Of a stretch of DNA of 64,000 bases, positions 1-11,780 are shown piece by piece; position 1 is the first letter of the stretch; every line of letters begins with the position of its first letter. Source of the DNA: Haematobia irritans (Eukaryota; Arthropoda; Insecta; Diptera; Muscidae); assembly GCF_050003625.1 (NCBI RefSeq), contig NC_134400.1:68528126-68592125 (forward strand). Reading direction: 5' to 3'. The position numbers were made by a program, and so were the translations under genes. Below the pieces are notes generated by a model. The model was not told where the DNA came from and did not search any database. It saw nothing but the letters and a program-made list of their open reading frames with translations.

Positions 1-3000
1 CATATAGGAAAAATAAATTTTTAAAATAAAAATTCCATACTTTTTACGATTTGGGTGGATTTTTCAATTTTTTTGGGATGTTACGAATTAAAGTCATTTT
101 TGCCCTAGGGCGCATATTTAAGGAGCGCTTAGTTTAGGAATATGGGCAAAATAAGTTTTTCATAAAAAATTTAATTTTTAAAGGTTTTGGGTGGATTTGT
201 CAATTTTTTGGGTGGTGGTCACGAATTAGAGTCCTTTTCCCTTTAGGACGCATATTTAAGGAGATATGGGCAAAAGAAATTTTTCATATGGGAAAAACAA
301 ATTTTTAAAATAAAAATTCCATTTTTTTTACGATTTGGGTGGATTTTTCAATTTTTTGGTGGTGGTCATGAATTAAAGTCCTTTTCGCTCTAGGACGCGT
401 ATATACGAAGATATGGGCAAAATAAGTTTTTCATATAAAAATTGCAATTTTTTAGGTTTTGGGTGGATTATTAAATTTGTTGGGGTGGTCACGAATTAAA
501 GTCATTTTCGCTCTAGGACGCGTATATACGAAGCTATGGGCAAAATAAGTTTTTCAGATAAAAATTTCAATTTTTTTAGGTTTCGGGAGGATTATTAATT
601 TTTTTTGGGGTTGGTCATGAATTAAAGTCCTTTTCGCGCTAGGGCGATTAGTTTAGGAATATGGGCAAAATAAGTTTTTCATATAAAAATTTAAATTTTT
701 TTAGGTTTTGGGTGGATTTGTCAATTTTTGGGGGGTGGTCACGAATTAGAGTCCTTTTCCCTCTAGGACGCATATTTAAGGAGATATGGGCAAAAGAAAA
801 TTTTCATATGGGAAAAATAAATTTTTAAAATAAAAATTCCATTTTTTTACGATTTGGGTGGATTTTTCAATTTTATGGGATGTTACGAATTAAAGTCATT
901 TTTGCCCTAGGACGCATATTTAAGGAGATATGGGCAAAAGAAGTTTTTCATATAAAAATTGCAATTTTTTAGGGTTTGGGTGGATTTTTCAATTTTTTGG
1001 TGGTGGTCATGAATTAAAGTCCTTTTGGCTCTAGGACGCGTATATACGAAGATATGGGCAAAAGAAATTTTTCATATAAAAATTGCAATTTTTTAGCTGT
1101 TGGGTGGATCTTTCAATTTTTTGAGGGGTGGTAACGATTTAAAGTCATTTTCCCTCTAGGACGCATATTTAAGGAGATATGGGCAAAAGACTTTTTTTAC
1201 ATGGGAAAAATAAATTTTTAAAATAAAAATTCAATTTTTTTACGATTTGGGTGGATTTTTCAATGGTGGTGGTCATGAATTAAAGTTCTTTTCGCTCTAG
1301 GACGCCTATTTAAAATTGCAATTTTTTTAGGTTTTGGGTGGATTTGTAAATTTTTTGGGGGTGGTCACGAATTAATGTCCTTTTCGCCCTTGGACGCATA
1401 TTTAAGGAGATATGGGCAAAATAACTTTTTCATATAAAAATTGCAATTTTTTTAGGTTTTGAGCGGATTATTAAATTTTTTGGGGTGTTACGAATTAAAG
1501 TCCTTTTCGCTCTAGGACGCGTATATACGGAGATATGGGCAAAATAAGTTTTTCAGATAAAAATTTCAATTTTTTTAGGTGTTGGGAGGATTATTCAATA
1601 TTTTTGGGGGTGGTCATGAATTAAAGTCCTTTTAGCGCTGGGCAAAATAACTTTTTCATATAAAAATTGCAATTTTTTTAGGTTTTGAGTGGATTATTAA
1701 ATTTTTTAGGGTATTACGAATTAAAGTCCTTTTCGCTCTAGGACGCGTATATACGAAGATATGGGCAAAATAAGTTTTTCAGATAAAAATTTCAATTTTT
1801 TTAGGTTTTGGGGGGATTATTCAATTTTTTTTGGGGTGATCATGAATTAAAGTCCTTTTCGCGCTAGGGCGCTTAGTTTAGGAATATGGGCAAAATAAGT
1901 TTTTCATATAAAAATTTAATTTTTTTAGGTCTTGGGTGGATTTGTCAATTTTTTGGGGGGTGGTCACGAATTAGAGTCCTTTTCCCTTTAGGACGCATAT
2001 TTAAGGAGATATGGGCAAAAGAGATTTTTCATATGGGAAAAACAAATTTTTAAAATAAAAATTCCATTTTTTTACGATTTGGGTGGATTTTTAAATTTTT
2101 TGGCGGTGGTCATGAATTAAAGTCCTTTTCGCTCTAGGACGCGTATATACGAAGATATGGGCAAAATAAGTTTTTCATATAAAAATTGCAATTTTTTTAG
2201 GTTTTGGGTGGATTATTAAATTTGTTGGGGTGGGAACGAATTAAAGTCCTTTTCGCTCTAGAACGCGTATATACGAAGCTATGGGCAAAATAAGTTTTTC
2301 AGATAAAAATTTCAATTTTTTAGGTTTCGGGAGGATTATTAAATTTTTTTGGGGGTGGTCATGAATTAAAGTCCTTTTTGCGCTAGGGCGCTTAGTTTAG
2401 GAATATGGGCAAAATAAGTTTTTCATATCAAAATTTAAATTTTTTTAGGTTTTGGGTGGATTATTATATTTTTTGGGGTGGTCACGAATTAAAGTCCTTT
2501 TCGCTCTAGGACGCGTATATACGAAGATATGGGCAAAAGAAATTTTTCATACAAAAATTGCATTTTTTTAGGGTTTGGGTGGATTTTTCAATTTTTTGGT
2601 GGTGGTCATGAATTAAAGTCCTTTTGGCTCTAGGACGCTTAGTTTAGGAGATATGGGCAAATTAAGCTTTTCATATATAAATTTAATTTTTTTTAGGTTT
2701 TAGGTGGATTTGTAAATTTTTGGGGGGGGTGGTCACGAATTAAAGTCCGTTTCGCTCTAGGACTCGTATATACGAAGATATGGGCAAAAGAAGTTTTACA
2801 TATAAAAATTGCAATTTTTTTAGGTTTTGGGTGGATTATTAAATTTTTTGGGGTGGTCACGAATTAAAGTCCGTTTCGCCCTAGGACGCGTATATACGAA
2901 GATATGGGCAAAATAAATTTTTCATATAAAAATTGCAATTTTTTAGGGTTTGGGTGGACTTTTCAATTTTTTGGTGGTGGTCATGAAATAAAGTCCTTTT

Positions 3001-4828
3001 GGCTCTAGGACGCTTAGTTTAGGAGATATGGGCAAATTAAGTTTTTCATATAAAAATTTAAATTTTTTTAGGTTTTAGGTGGATTTGTCAATTTTTTGGA
3101 GGGGTGGTCACGAATTCCTTTTTGCCCTTTTCGCTCTAGGACGCATATTTAAGGAGATATGGGCAAAAGAAATTTTTCATATAAAAATTGCAATTTTTTA
3201 GGTGTTGGGTGGATTTTTCAATTTTTTGAGGGGTGGTAACGATTTAAAGTCCTTTTCCCTCTAGGACGCATATTTAAGGAGATATGGGCAAAAGATTTTT
3301 TTATATGGGAAAAATAAATTTTTAAAATAAAAATTCCATTTTTTTACGATTTGGGTGGATTTTTCAATTTTTTGGGGTGTTACGAATTAAAGTCCTTTTC
3401 GCTCTAGGACGCCTATTTAAGGAGATATGGGCAAAAAAGTTTTTCATATAAAATTTGCAATTTTTGTAGGTTTTGGGTGGATTTGTCAATTTTTTGGGGG
3501 TGGTCACGAATTAAAGTCCTTTTCGCCCTAGGATGTATATTTAAGGAGATATGGGCAAAAGAACTTTTTCATAAAAAAATTGCAATTTTTTTAGGTTTTG
3601 AGTGCATTATTAAATTTTTTGGGGTGTTACGAATTAAAGTCCTTTTCACTCTAGGACGCGTATATACGAAGATATGGGCAAAATAAGTTTTTCAGATAAA
3701 AATTTCAATTTTTTTAGGTTTTGGGAGGATTATTCAATTTTTTTGGGGGTGGTCATGAATTAGAGTCCTTTTCGCGCTAGGACGCTTAGTTTGGGAGATA
3801 TGGGCAAAATAAGTTTTTCATATCAAAATTTAAATTTTTTTTTTAGGTTTTGGGTGGATTTGTCAATTTTTTGGGTGTGGTCACGAATTAAAGTCCTTTT
3901 CGCCCTAGGACGTATATTTAAGGAGATATGGGCAAAATAACTTTTTCATATAAAAATTGCAATTTTTTTAGGTTTTTAGAGGATTATTAAATTTTTTTGG
4001 GGTGTTACGAATTAAAGTCCTTTTCGCTCTAGGACGCGTATATACGAAGATATGGGCAAAATAAGTTTTTCATATAAAAATTGCAATTTTTTTACGATTT
4101 GGGTGGATTATTAAATGTTTTGGGGTGGTCACGAATTAAAGTCCTTTTCGCTCTAGGACGCGTATATACGAAGCTATGGGAAAAATAAGTTTTTCAGATA
4201 AAAATTTAAATTTTTTTATAATTTGGGAGGATTATTACATTTTGTTGGGGGTGGTCATGAATTAAAGTCCTTTTCGCGCTAGGGCGCTTAGTTTAGGAGA
4301 TATGGGCAAAGTAAGTTTTTCATATCAAAATTTAATTTTTTTTAGGTTTTGGGTGGATTTGTCAATTTTTTGGGGGTGGTCACGAATTAGAGTTCTTTTC
4401 GCCCTAGAACGCATATTTAAGGAGATATGGGCAAAAGAAGTTTTTCATATAAAAATTTCAATTTTTTAGGTTTTGGGTGGATTATTAAATTTTTTGGGGT
4501 GTAACGAATTAAAGTCCTTTTCGCGCTAGGACGCGTATATACGAGATATGGGCAAAATATGTTTTTCAGATAAAAATTTTAATTTTTTTTTAGGGTTTAG
4601 GTGGATTTGTCAATTTTTTGGGGGGGTGGTCACGAATTAAAGTCCTTTTCGCCCTAGGACGTATATTTAAGGAGATATGGGCAAAATAAGTTTTTCATAT
4701 AAAAATTGCAATTTTTTTAGGTTTTGGGTGGATTTGTCAACTTTTTGCGGGTGGTCACGAATTAAAGTCCTTTTCCCTCTAGGACGCATATTTAAGGCGA
4801 TATGCGCAACAGAAGTTTTTCATATAAA

Positions 4829-6250
4829 AATTGCAATTTTTTTTAGGTTTTGACCGGATTATTAAATTTTTTGGGGTGTTACGAATTAAAGTCCTTTTCG
4901 CTCTCGGACGCGTGTATGAAGATATGGCCAAAATAAGTTTTTCAGATAAAAATTTCAATTTTTTTAGGTTTTGGGAGGATTATTCAATTTTTTTTGGGGG
5001 TGGTCATGAATTAAAGTCATTTTCGCGCTAGGGCGCTTAGTTTAGGAGATATGGGCAAAATAAGTTTTTCATATAAAAATTTAATTTTTTCAGGTTTTGG
5101 GTGGATTTGTCAATTTTTTGGGGGGTGGTCACGAATTAAAGTCCATTTCGCCCTAGGACGCATATTTAAGGAGATATGGGCAAAATAACTTTTTCATATA
5201 AAAATTGTAATTTTTTTAGGTTTTGAGCGGATTATTAAATTTTTTGGGGTGTTACGAATTCAAGTCCTTTTCGCTCTAGGACGCGTGTATGAAGATATGG
5301 CCAAAATAAGTTTTTCAGATAAAAATTTCAATTTTTTTAGGTTTTGGGAGGATTATTCAATTTTTTTGGGGGTGGTCATGAATTAAAGTCCTTTTCGCGC
5401 TAGGGCGCTTAGTTTAGGAGATATGGGCAAAATAAGTTTTTCATATAAAAATTTAATTTTTTCAGGTTTTGGGTGGATTTGTCAATTTTTTGGGGGTGCT
5501 CACGAATTAGAGTCCTTTTCCCTTTAGGACGCATATTTAAGGAGATATGGGCAAAAGAAATTTTTCATATGGGAAAAACAAATTTTTAAAATAAAAATTC
5601 CATTTTTTTACGATTTGGGTGGATTTTTCAATTTTTCGGTGGTGGTCATGAATTAAAGTCCTTTTCGATCTAGAACGCGTATATACGAAGATATAGGCAA
5701 AATAAGTTTTTCATATAAAAATTGTAATTTTTTTAGGTTTTGGGTGGATTATTAAATTTTTTGGGGTGGTCACGAATTAAAGTCCTTTTCGCTCTAGGAC
5801 GCGTATATACGAAGCTATGGGCAAAATAAGTTTTTCAGATAAAAATTTCATTTTTTTTAGGTTTTGGGAGGATTATTAATTTTTTTTGGGGTGGTCATGA
5901 ATTAAAGTCCTTTTCGCGCTAGGGCGCTTAGTTTGGGAGATATGGGCAAAATAAGTTTTTCATATCAAAATTTAAATTTTTTTAGGTTTTGGGTGGATTT
6001 GTCAATTTTTTGGGGGTGGTCACGAATTAAAGTCCTTTTCGCCCTAGAACGCATATTTAAGGAGATATGGGCAAAAGAAGTTTTTCATATAAAAATTGCA
6101 ATTTTTTTAGGTTTTGGGTGGATTATTAAATTTTTTGGGGTGTTACGAATTAAAGTCCTTTTCGCTCTAGGACGCGTATATACGAAGATATGGACAAAAT
6201 AAGTTTTTTCAGATAAAAATTTCAATTTTTTTAGGTTTTGGGAGGATTAT
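4829..6250 (+). repeat. Satellite segmental duplication, copy 1
   Basis: This stretch reappears about 3967 bp downstream, with shared rare variants such as GTGTATGAAGATATGGCC and TATAGGCAAAAT in the same order. Matching positions (4831 with 8797, 5933 with 9900) give offsets of 3966 and 3967. The copies differ by scattered substitutions. It is a multi-monomer duplication above the level of the trimer, as expected from unequal exchange. Confidence 0.8.
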
Positions 6251-8794
6251 TAAATTTTTTTGGTGGTGGTCATGAATTAAAGTCCTTTTCGCGCTAGGGC
6301 GCTTAGTTTAGGAGATATGGGCCAAAGAAGTTTTTCATATAAAAATTCTATTTTTTTTTAGGTTTTAGGTGGATTTTTCAATGTTTGGGGGTGGTCACGA
6401 AGTAAAGTCCTTTTCGCCCTAGGACGTATATTTAAGGAGATATGGGCAACAGAAGTTTTTCATATAAAAAATATAATTTTTTTAGGTTTTGGGTGGATTA
6501 TTAAATTTTTTGGGGTGGTCACGAATTAAAGTCCTTTTCGCTCTAAAACGCGTATATACGAAGATATGGGCAAAAGAAATTTTTCATATAAAAATTGCAA
6601 TTTTTTAGGGTTTGGGTGGATTTTTCAATTTTTTGGTGGTGGTCATGAAATAAAGTCCTTTTGGCTCTAAGGCGCTTAGTTTAGGAATATGGGCAAAATA
6701 AGTTTTTCATATAAAAATTTAAATTTTTTAGGTGTTGGGTGGATTTTTCAAATTTTTGAGGGGTGGTGACGATTTAAAGTTCTTTTCCCTCTAGGACGCA
6801 TATTTAAGGAGATATGGGCAAAAGATTTTTTTTATATGGGAAAAATAAATTTTTCAATTTTTTGGGGCGTTACGTATTAAAGTCCTTTTCGCTCTAGGAA
6901 GCCTATTTAAGGAGATATGGGCAAAAAAATTTTTTCATATAAAAATTGCAATTTTTTAGGTTTTGGGTGGATTTGTCAATTTTTTGGGGGTGGTCACGAA
7001 TTAAAGTCCTTTTCGCCCTAGGACGCATATTTAAGGAGATATGGGCAAAATAACTTTTTCATATAAAAATTGCAATTTTTTTAGGTTTTAAGCGGATTAT
7101 TAAATTTTTTGGGTTGTTACGAATTAAAGTCCTTTTCGCTCTAGGACGCGTATATACGAAGATATGGGCAAAATAAGTTTTTCAGATAAAAACTTCAATT
7201 TTTTTAGGTTTTGGGAGGATTATTAAATTTTTTTGGGGGTGGTCATGAATTAAAGTCCCTTTCCCGCTAGGGCGCCTAGTTTAGGAGATATGGGCAGAAT
7301 AAGTTTTTCATATCAAAATTTAAATTTTTTTAGGTTTTGGGTGGATTTGTCAATTTTTTGGGGGTGGTCACGAATTAAAGTCCATTTCGCCCTAGGACGC
7401 ATATTTAAGGAGATATGGGCAAAATAACTTTTTCATATAAAAATTGTAATTTTTTTAGGTTTTGAGCGGATTATTAAATTGTTTGGGGTGTTACGAATTA
7501 AAGTCCTTTTCGCTCTTGGACGCGTATATACGAAGATATGGGCAAAATAAGTTTTTTCAGATAAAAATTTCAATTTTTTTAGGTTTTGGGAGGATTATTC
7601 AATTTTTTTGGGAGTGGTCATGAATTAAAGTCCTTTTCGCGCTAGGGCGCTTAGTTTAGGAGATATGGGCCAAAGAAGTTTTTCATATAAAAATTTTATT
7701 TTTTTTAGGTTTTAGGTGGATTTTTCAATGTTTGGGGGTGGTCACGAATTAAAGTCCTTTTCGCCCTAGGACGTATATTTAAGGGGATATGGGCAACAGA
7801 AGTTTTTCATATAAAAAAATATCATTTTTTTAGGTTTTGGGTGGATTATTAAATTTTTTGGGGTGGTCACGAATTAAAGTCCTTTTCGCTCTAAAACGCG
7901 TATATACGAAGATATGGGCAAAAGAAATTTTTCATATAAAAATTGCAATTTTTTAGGGTTTGGGTGGATTTTTCAATTTTTTGGTGGTGGTCATGAAATA
8001 AAGTCCTTTCGGCTCTAAGGCGCTTAGTTTAGGAATATGGGCAAAATAAGTTTTTCATATAAAAATTTAAATTTTTTAGGTGTTGGGTGGATTTTTCAAA
8101 TTTTTGAGGGGTGGTGACGATTTAAAGTCCTTTTCCCTCTAGGACGCATATTTAAGGAGATATGGGCAAAATATTTTTTTTTATATGGGAAAAATAAATT
8201 TTTCAATTTTTTGGGGCGTTACGAATTAAAGTCCTTTTCGCTCTAGGACGCCTATTTAAGGAGATATGGGCAAAAAAAAATTTTTTCATATAAAAATTGC
8301 ATTTTTTTTAGGTTTTGGGTGGATTTGTCAATTTTTTGGGGGTGGTCACGAATTAAAGTCCTTTTCGCCCTAGGACGCATATTTAAGGAGATATGGGCAA
8401 AATAACTTTTTCATATAAAAATTGAAATTTTTTTAGGTTTTAAGCGGATTATTAAATTTTTTGTGTTGTTATGAATTAAAGTCCTTTTCGCTCTAGGACG
8501 CGTATATACGAAGATATGGGCAAAATAAGTTTTTCAGATAAAAACTTCCATTTTTTTTAGGTTTTGGGAGGATTATTCAATTTTTTTGGGGGTGGTCATG
8601 AATTAAAGTCCTTTTCCCGCTAGGGCGCCTAGTTTAGGAGATATGGGCAAAATAAGTTTTTCATATCAAAATTTAATTTTTTTTAGGTTTTGGGTGGATT
8701 TGTAAATTTTTTGGGGGTGGTCACGAATTAAAGTCCTTTTCGCCCTAGGACGTATATTTAAGGAGATATGGGCAAAATAACTTTTTCATATAAA

Positions 8795-10217
8795 AATTGC
8801 AATTTTTTTTAGGTTTTGAGCGGATTATTAAATTTTTTGGGGTGTTACGAATTAAAGTCCTTTTCGCTCTCGGACGCGTGTATGAAGATATGGCCAAAAT
8901 AAGTTTTTCAGATAAAAATTTCAATTTTTTTAGGTTTTGGGAGGATTATTCAATTTTTTTTGGGGGTGGTCATGAATTAAAGTCATTTTCGCGCTAGGGC
9001 GCTTAGTTTAGGAGATATGGGCAAAATAAGTTTTTCATATAAAAATTTAATTTTTTCAGGTTTTGGGTGGATTTGTCAATTTTTTGGGGGGTGGTCACGA
9101 ATTAAAGTCCATTTCGCCCTAGGACGCATATTTAAGGAGATATGGGCAAAATAACTTTTTCATATAAAAATTGTAATTTTTTTAGGTTTTGAGCGGATTA
9201 TTAAATTTTTTGGGGTGTTACGAATTCAAGTCCTTTTCGCTCTAGGACGCGTGTATGAAGATATGGCCATAATAAGTTTTTCAGATAAAAATTTCAATTT
9301 TTTTAGGTTTTGGGAGGATTATTCAATTTTTTTGGGGGTGGTCATGAATTAAAGTCCTTTTCGCGCTAGGGCGCTTAGTTTAGGAGATATGGGCAAAATA
9401 AGTTTTTCATATAAAAATTTAATTTTTTCAGGTTTTGGGTGGATTTGTCAATTTTTTGGGGGTGCTCACGAATTAGAGTCCTTTTCCCTTTAGGACGCAT
9501 ATTTAAGGAGATATGGGCAAAAGAAATTTTTCATATGGGAAAAACAAATTTTTAAAATAAAAATTCCATTTTTTTACGATTTGGGTGGATTTTTCAATTT
9601 TTCGGTGGTGGTCATGAATTAAAGTCCTTTTCGATCTAGAACGCGTATATACGAAGATATAGGCAAAATAAGTTTTTCATATAAAAATTGAAATTTTTTT
9701 AGGTTTTGGGTGGATTATTAAATTTTTTGGGGTGGTCACGAATTAAAGTCCTTTTCGCTCTAGGACGCGTATATACGAAGCTATGGGCAAAATAAGTTTT
9801 TCAGATAAAAATTTCATTTTTTTTAGGTTTTGGGAGGATTATTAATTTTTTTTTGGGGTGGTCATGAATTAAAGTCCTTTTCGCGCTAGGGCGCTTAGTT
9901 TGGGAGATATGGGCAAAATAAGTTTTTCATATCAAAATTTAAATTTTTTTAGGTTTTGGGTGGATTTGTCAATTTTTTGTGGGTGGTCACGAATTAAAGT
10001 CCTTTTCGCCCTAGAACGCATATTTAAGGAGATATGGGCAAAAGAAGTTTTTCATATAAAAATTGCAATTTTTTTAGGTTTTGGGTGGATTATTAAATTT
10101 TTTGGGGTGTTACGAATTAAAGTCCTTTTCGCTCTAGGACGCGTATATACGAAGATACGGACCAAATAAGTTTTTTCAGATAAAAATTTCAATTTTTTTA
10201 GGTTTTGGGAGGATTAT
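8795..10217 (+). repeat. Satellite segmental duplication, copy 2
   Basis: This is the second copy of the segment at 4829-6250. After about 10290 it gains one extra trimer, is then split by the LOA-1 insertion, and resumes at 11781, where 11781-12570 follows the order seen at 6171-6960. A third, partial relative of that part lies near 7650-8270. Confidence 0.75.
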
Positions 10218-10514
10218 TAAATTTTTTTGTTGGTGGTCCTGAATTAAAGTCCTTTTCGCGCTAGGGCGCTTAGTTTAGGAGATATGGGCAAAATAAGTTT
10301 TTCATATCAAAATTTAAATTTTTTTAGGTTTTGGGTGGATTTGTCAATTTTTTTACGGTTGGTCACGAATTAAAGTCCTTTTCGCCCTAGAACGCATATT
10401 TAAGGAGATATGGGCAAAAGAAGTTTTTCATATAAAAATTGCAATTTTTTTAGGTTTTGGGTGGATTATTAAATCTTTTGGGGTGTTACGAATTAAAGTC
10501 CTTTTCGCTCTAGG

Positions 10515-11770
10515 TTAGGTTAGGTTAGGTTAGGTTAAAGTGGCAGCCCGATTAAATTTCAGGCTCACTTAGACTATTCAGTCCATTGTGATACCACATT
10601 TAACTAAAAGTACCTATTACATATGGGCACTTCTAGTCTTAACCACTGAACCTTCTCTATTATTTACTTTTGTGGAACCAACCAGATTGCTCCAAAAACA
10701 TTAACAAACTGCTTAAGTTAACGTTTTCCATGTCAGCCAGTAATCTAAAGCTATATGCTCCTAAAATTCGCTTACGCCTTACACAAAAAGCAGGACACTC
10801 ACACAAGAGGTGTTTAATTGATTCCTTTTCCTCCACGTCATGACAGCTTATACAATAGTCATTATACTTCGCACCTATAGTTTTTGCAAATTCGCCTATC
10901 AGGCAGCGACCCGTTATAGCAGATATTAGGAGTGCTATCTGACGCCTTGAGAACACTAGCATATCTAGTGTGCGGTTTAAGTTTAAATGGGGCCATATTT
11001 GCTTGGTGTCGTTACAACCCTTGCAATTTTCCCATCGAATATTGGCCATCATAACAGCCTTCTCACGCAGTAAGAGCTTGCAGGTGGCCAGAGGCATACC
11101 AACAGATTCTAGTTCCCCTGGACTATGTAAGGTAGTTCCTAGCCTTGCTAACACATCTGCTTCACAGTTCCCCGGTATGTTCCTATGACCAGGCACCCAT
11201 ATTAGGTGAATATTGTACTGCTCAGCCATCTCGTTGAGAGATTTGCGGCAGTCTATGGCCATTTTCGAGTTAAGGAACACAGAGTCCAAGGATTTTATTG
11301 CAGGTTGACTGTCTGAGTATATATTAATGCCAATATTTGTTGGAACATTACTTCTCAGCCAATTCACCACCTCTCTTATTGCCAATATTTCAGCCTGAAA
11401 AACACTACAGTGATTAGGTAATCTTTTCGCTATTCGAATTTCCAGATCTTTAGAATATACTCCGAACCCCACTTGTCCATTCAATTTGGAGCCATCAGTA
11501 TAGAAATCTATATATCTTTTATTCCCCGGGGTCTGTGTACACCACGCCTCACTGTTGGGAATTAGAGTTTCAAACTTTTTGTCGAAAAGTGGTTTTGCCA
11601 GGGTGTAATCCACTACGTTAGGCACATCTGGCATTACTTTGAGGACCGAACTATGACCGTACATTTTTTCCGACCATAGCGATAGCTCGCGCAACCGCAC
11701 AGCCGTTGTTGCAGCTGACTGTTTGGCCAAAATGTCTAAAGGCAATAGATGTAGCATGACATTAAGGGAG
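10515..11770 (-). mobile_element. LOA-1: 5'-truncated LOA-like non-LTR retrotransposon
   Basis: A 1256-bp minus-strand insertion in the satellite. Its 3' end (left side) is a short run of TTAGG units followed by a conserved 3' UTR shared with the other two LOA copies in the window. Its 5' end is truncated within ORF2. A perfect 10-bp target duplication, TCGCTCTAGG, flanks it at 10505-10514 and 11771-11780. Sequence outside the duplication is continuous type A satellite. 5' truncation, a target duplication and a tandem-repeat tail are standard for target-primed reverse transcription. Assignment to the LOA group rests on the DUF4780-like ORF1 of the longer copy plus the RNase H domain. Confidence 0.92.
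10660..11770 (-). pseudogene. LOA-1 ORF2 C-terminal part: RNase H and Cys-rich end
   Basis: The frame is open from the truncated 5' end to a normal stop at 10660, giving 365 codons from an internal Met. The N-terminal part matches the linker after reverse transcriptase. A ribonuclease H domain follows: FYTDGSKL with its catalytic Asp, then AEILAIRE, IYSDSQPA and WVPGHRNIPGNCEAD. The end carries a Cys/His cluster (YCISCHD, HLLCECPAFC) found at the C-terminus of many non-LTR ORF2 proteins. Endonuclease and reverse transcriptase are missing through 5' truncation, so this is a dead fragment. It is closer to LOA-3 than to LOA-2, for example NCEADVLARLG in place of NCEADELARLG. Confidence 0.9.
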
Positions 11771-11780
11771 TCGCTCTAGG

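Larger units (their letters stand above)
1..10504 (+). repeat. Tandem satellite, left block (mixed monomer types)
   Basis: About 85 monomers of roughly 120-125 bp lie head to tail. Each contains a T-rich stretch, a GGTTTTGGG-like motif, GAATTAAAGTCC, a CTAGG(A/G)CG motif and GATATGGGCAAAA. Three types recur: A (GATTATTAAA, GTTACGAA, CGCGTATATACG), B (TCAGATAAAA, GGAGGATTATT, GGTCATGAA, GCGCTAGGGCGC) and C (GGATTTGTCAA, GGTCACGAA, GCCCTAGGACG). This block also has a longer variant beginning ATGGGAAAAATAAATTTTT that I did not see right of 44 kb, and other hybrids with GGTGTTGGGTGG. All short ORFs here are read-through of the repeat and are not genes. I do not recognise the family. Confidence 0.95.

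Noticed and set aside
3477..10169. Short plus-strand frames in the satellite (for example 3477, 4831, 5933, 8797, 9900)
   Set aside because: They translate the repeat itself, recur with the monomer period, and have no start context or conserved domain.
10511..10540. TTAGG repeats, resembling the ancestral insect telomere repeat
   Set aside because: They are 3-5 units long, occur only at the 3' ends of the three LOA copies (also 39221-39245 and 34132-34152) and are the element tail. No telomeric array is present.
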